From assembly GCA_020630595.1 (NCBI GenBank), contig JAHDBC010000002.1, positions 40,835-104,834 on the forward strand: DNA of 64,000 bases. Direction: 5' to 3'. The stretch's first letter is position 1. Every line of letters begins with the position of its first letter. Positions 61,355 through 64,000 of this stretch are shown here, in pieces. This DNA is from Planktomarina sp. (GTDB taxonomy: Bacteria > Pseudomonadota > Alphaproteobacteria > Rhodobacterales > Rhodobacteraceae). The position numbers and the translations under genes were made by a program. A model generated the notes under the pieces. It was given only the letters and a program-made list of their open reading frames with translations. It did not search any database and was not told the origin of the DNA.

Positions 61355-62578
61355 TTACCCGAACAATTCCCTGCAGAATTCCAGTCCGTCCACAAGCGCG
61401 TCGACTTCTTCGATCGTGTTGTACATGCCAAAGCTGGCACGACAGGTCGCAGGAACCCCCATATGTTCCATCAGCGGCTGTGCACAATGATGACCCGCAC
61501 GAACGGCAACGCCCTTTTTGTCCAAGACCGTTGATATGTCATGTGCGTGGGCGGCGCCTTCTAACGTGAAGCTGAAAATCGCGCCTTTGGTTGCGGAATT
61601 TCCTTGGACATTCAGCCAGTTAAGACCATCCAGTTTGCTTCGCGCGTAATCCCGCAAGACTTGTTCATGCGCAGCGATTGCATCCATCCCGACGTTCATC
61701 ATGTAATCAAGCGCAACGCCTAATCCAATTTGTTGAACAATACCGGGTGTTCCGGCTTCAAACCGCATGGGTCCGGAGTTGTAACTGATGTGTTCGCGAT
61801 GAACGTCTTTGATCATGTCACCGCCGCCCAGGAACGGCTGCATTTCCGCCATCCGTTCGGATTTCACGTAAATTGCCCCAGATCCCGACGGACCATACAG
61901 CTTGTGGCCGGTAATGGCATAAAAGTCGGGGTCGATATCGGACAGATCAACGGGCATGTGCACGCTTGCCTGCGACCCATCAACAAGGGTCGGCACACCC
62001 TTGGTCCGTGCCCCCTGCACGATGGTTTTCACATCAACCACCGTGCCCAGCACATTGGACATATGCGTGACAGCCACCAATCGCGTCTTGTCCGTGATCG
62101 CATCCAACACGCGCTGCGGGTCCAGATCGCCATTGGCGTCCACATCGACCCACACCAGTTCGACCCCCATCCGTTCGCGCAAGAAATGCCACGGCACGAT
62201 GTTGGCATGGTGTTCCATGATCGAAAGAACAATCTGATCGCCAGCCTGCATGCGGGGCATCGCCCAACCGTAAGCCACCATGTTGATGCCTTCGGTGGTG
62301 CCCGAATTGAAAATGATATTGTCTTCCGATGGGGCGTTCAGAAAGCGTGCGATGGTGCCGCGAACGGCTTCGTATTTGTCTGTTGCCAGATTGGAAAGAT
62401 AGTGCAGCCCCCGGTGCACATTTGCGTATTCCATGGAATACGCCTGTTCCACGGCATCAATGACCACCTTCGGCTTCTGCGCAGACGCGCCATTGTCCAG
62501 ATACACCAATGGCCGGTTGTTCACCTGCCGCGACAGGATTGGAAAGTCAGCACGGATTTTGTTCACGTCATACATCAT
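61355..62578 (-). CDS. sufS: Cysteine desulfurase SufS
   Basis: PLP enzyme that takes sulfur from cysteine for Fe-S assembly. The protein has 407 residues; a GGAGATCAG ribosome site precedes the ATG at 62578. The PLP lysine is in [11 protein letters not shown], and the persulfide Cys in [18 protein letters not shown]. It starts TDFP-like ([13 protein letters not shown]). It is the last gene of a suf operon that continues to the right with two YIP1 genes and sufD, and overlaps the upstream YIP1 gene by four bases. Confidence 0.95.
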   Translation of the reverse strand: MMYDVNKIRADFPILSRQVNNRPLVYLDNGASAQKPKVVIDAVEQAYSMEYANVHRGLHYLSNLATDKYEAVRGTIARFLNAPSEDNIIFNSGTTEGINMVAYGWAMPRMQAGDQIVLSIMEHHANIVPWHFLRERMGVELVWVDVDANGDLDPQRVLDAITDKTRLVAVTHMSNVLGTVVDVKTIVQGARTKGVPTLVDGSQASVHMPVDLSDIDPDFYAITGHKLYGPSGSGAIYVKSERMAEMQPFLGGGDMIKDVHREHISYNSGPMRFEAGTPGIVQQIGLGVALDYMMNVGMDAIAAHEQVLRDYARSKLDGLNWLNVQGNSATKGAIFSFTLEGAAHAHDISTVLDKKGVAVRAGHHCAQPLMEHMGVPATCRASFGMYNTIEEVDALVDGLEFCRELFG

Positions 62579-63162
62579 ACTGATCTCCATATCGTTGTTG
62601 ATTGACCGCCGAAGCCGGACAGGTTGATCAAAAAGGAAAATGCCAGCGCAAGCCCGACCACAGCCAACAGCACAACAACCACCGCAGCCCCCAAAGATGG
62701 CAATTCATGAAGGGCGGCGGTAAAATTCAACAGCAACCAAATAACAAACACGCCCACCAAAATCCCAAACACACCCGCCGCTTGGACAGACACCAGACCA
62801 ATGGCGAGTTGCAGAACCTGAAACCCAATCAACATCGCCTGAAGCCAAGCCAAAAGAACAATCGCCTGATCCACACGCCCTGCCCCGCGAAAGGGCAGAC
62901 CGCAAACCGTCAGCGCAATGGCAAACAAGGCTGTGACGCCTGTCAGGCTAACCGCAAGCGCAATCGGCCCAATTGGCATCATACCCGCGCCGCTGCCCTG
63001 CCCCATCATGATTAGGAAAAACATGACAACAGAAATGCCCACTGTCCCCAAAAGGCACAGGGCAGACACAAATGGCCCAAGGTTCAGTTTCAAAATCGTC
63101 TGGCCCGCCGCACGGGGTTGGCGCAGGGTTTGATCAACCAATGCTATTACGTGGGTCATCAT
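62575..63162 (-). CDS. YIP1-family membrane protein
   Basis: Inner-membrane protein of 195 residues. It starts MMTHVIALVDQTLRQPRAAG, a YIP1-type head, in an ATGA overlap with the upstream gene (the ATG at 63159 is equally possible). Five hydrophobic segments are visible, including LGPFVSALCLLGTVGISVVM and VFGILVGVFVIWLLLNF. The family name comes from eukaryotic vesicle proteins; bacterial roles are unknown. Part of the suf operon by position and overlap. Confidence 0.85.
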   Translation of the reverse strand: MMTHVIALVDQTLRQPRAAGQTILKLNLGPFVSALCLLGTVGISVVMFFLIMMGQGSGAGMMPIGPIALAVSLTGVTALFAIALTVCGLPFRGAGRVDQAIVLLAWLQAMLIGFQVLQLAIGLVSVQAAGVFGILVGVFVIWLLLNFTAALHELPSLGAAVVVVLLAVVGLALAFSFLINLSGFGGQSTTIWRSV

Positions 63163-63638
63163 TCGGTTTCGGCCTGCCACAACGATGAAAGCCAAATCCA
63201 CAAGAAGACCGCAAACCAAACACCCCCGACAATCGTGTTTTCGATCCCTTGTCCAACGAACCCCTTTGTCAGTCCAGCAAGAACAATCAAAGGTGTTGAT
63301 GCCAGCAAAGACCAAAACAATGCCAACCGTGCCCCGTACCAGGTTCCCGTGCCACCAAGAACCTTGGCAATGATATGCGACAGGGCGGCAAAACCATAAG
63401 CCATCAGCGGAAGAACGAAGATCAAGCCAAACATGTCATTTTGCAAAAGATCCGTCAGATCTTGACCTGTTTCATGGGCTTCGCGCGCGCGCCACGGCCA
63501 TTGGGCCACAAACATCACAAAACAAGCCGCCATCAGCATCGCCAGAACGCGATCTTCGCGTTGGCCCATGCCAAGAAGTTTGGCCATGACGGCACGCGGG
63601 CGACGGTGCGCCCGCACGATATCAAGCGTAACCGACAT
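63159..63638 (-). CDS. YIP1-family membrane protein
   Basis: Inner-membrane protein of 159 residues. Helices include VLAMLMAACFVMFVAQWPW, GLIFVLPLMAYGFAALSHII and TIVGGVWFAVFLWIWLSSLW. It overlaps the sufD stop by one base (TGATG) and the second YIP1 start by four, so all are one transcript. It carries a basic N-terminal head with RAHRRPRAVMAKLLG. Function unknown. Confidence 0.85.
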   Translation of the reverse strand: MSVTLDIVRAHRRPRAVMAKLLGMGQREDRVLAMLMAACFVMFVAQWPWRAREAHETGQDLTDLLQNDMFGLIFVLPLMAYGFAALSHIIAKVLGGTGTWYGARLALFWSLLASTPLIVLAGLTKGFVGQGIENTIVGGVWFAVFLWIWLSSLWQAETE

Positions 63639-64000
63639 CAGCCGTGACGGGCCTGCAGCAACGCTTCCAGATGCGTCAAGACCACCTGTTGCACGTCGTC
63701 ATCGGCAATTTCATCCACGGCTTCGGCCAGAAATGACAGGGTCAACAGATCAACCGCGGTGCCATGGGGAACCCCCCGCGACCGCAGATAAAACAGCGCA
63801 TCATCGTCAATCGCACCGGATGTGGATCCGTGCGAACACGCGACGTCGTCGGCATAGATTTCAAGCTCAGGCTTGGCCAAAAACTGGCTGTCATCATCCA
63901 AAAGCAAAGATTGGCTGATTTGATAACCGTCCGTTTTCTGCGCGCCTTCCTTTACAAGGATCTTGCCTTGGAACACGCCCGTCGCCCCATTGCGCAGAAC
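63638..64000 (-). CDS. sufD: Fe-S cluster assembly protein SufD, C-terminal part
   Basis: Partial gene that runs off the right edge, so its start is outside the window. The visible 120 residues include VLRNGATGVFQGKILVK, AKPELEIYADDVACSHGST and SRGVPHGTAVDLLTLSFLAE, the standard SufB/SufD C-terminal beta-helix end. SufBCD is the scaffold complex; the rest of the operon is expected beyond the edge. Confidence 0.95.
   Translation of the reverse strand, partial: VLRNGATGVFQGKILVKEGAQKTDGYQISQSLLLDDDSQFLAKPELEIYADDVACSHGSTSGAIDDDALFYLRSRGVPHGTAVDLLTLSFLAEAVDEIADDDVQQVVLTHLEALLQARHG

Overview
The window is ordinary chromosomal DNA from an alphaproteobacterium, most likely a marine Rhodobacterales (Roseobacter-group) species. 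The evidence is the ctrA gene beside a sciP-like DUF1153 gene, paired DUF6456/DUF6477 genes, an IalB-family protein, LpxI instead of LpxH, two YIP1 membrane proteins inside a suf operon, and many GTG starts and ATGA overlaps. Genus and species cannot be fixed from the sequence. No phage, insertion sequence, integron, CRISPR array, rRNA operon or plasmid backbone was seen. One tRNA gene, tRNA-Arg(CCG), is present.

Layout. 0-5.5 kb: DUF6456 and DUF6477 genes, an MttB-superfamily methyltransferase without a visible corrinoid partner, guaA and small unknown proteins. 5.5-13 kb: two EamA exporters around a FadL-type porin, then a tightly packed run of P-loop protein, metA (acetyl-type), alpha/beta hydrolase, PPK2 and a TetR regulator. 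13-19 kb: rplM-rpsI, a thioesterase, an ECHDC3-like enoyl-CoA hydratase homologue, trmFO, a methyltransferase, gluQ, hisI and an IscU-like scaffold. 19.5-25 kb: a 40-codon membrane peptide, recG-ligA, ctrA and sciP. 25-38 kb: mnmA faces the envelope operon (minus strand) pyrH-frr-uppS-cdsA-dxr-rseP-bamA-ompH-fabZ-lpxA-lpxI-lpxB. 38-46 kb: miaA, an AraC regulator and a four-gene peptide-type ABC importer. 46-55 kb: lytic transglycosylase, ssb, aroB-aroK, a small membrane protein and a 488-residue secreted protein leading to xerD, CorC/HlyC and a HerA-like ATPase. 55-61 kb: ialB, a KAS-ACP-lpxD block, an L,D-transpeptidase and a divergent DUF882 protein. 61-64 kb: tRNA-Arg, sufS, two YIP1 genes and the end of sufD, which runs off the window.

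How the genes work together. One large group builds the envelope: lipid A (lpxA, lpxI, lpxB, fabZ, with lpxD displaced about 28 kb away beside its own ACP and ketosynthase), outer-membrane assembly (bamA, ompH, rseP), isoprenoid and undecaprenyl synthesis (dxr, uppS), phospholipid (cdsA) and peptidoglycan remodelling. A second theme is tRNA modification (trmFO, gluQ, mnmA, miaA). A third is DNA maintenance and the cell cycle (recG, ligA, ssb, xerD, ctrA, sciP).

The window does not contain an obvious new defence or biosynthetic system. The best leads are: a DNA ligase LigA that has lost all four zinc-finger cysteines; the dedicated KAS-ACP-LpxD block; an enlarged DppC-like permease; YIP1 proteins inside the suf operon; a short promoter-terminator unit at 55.3 kb; and several conserved-looking small membrane proteins.
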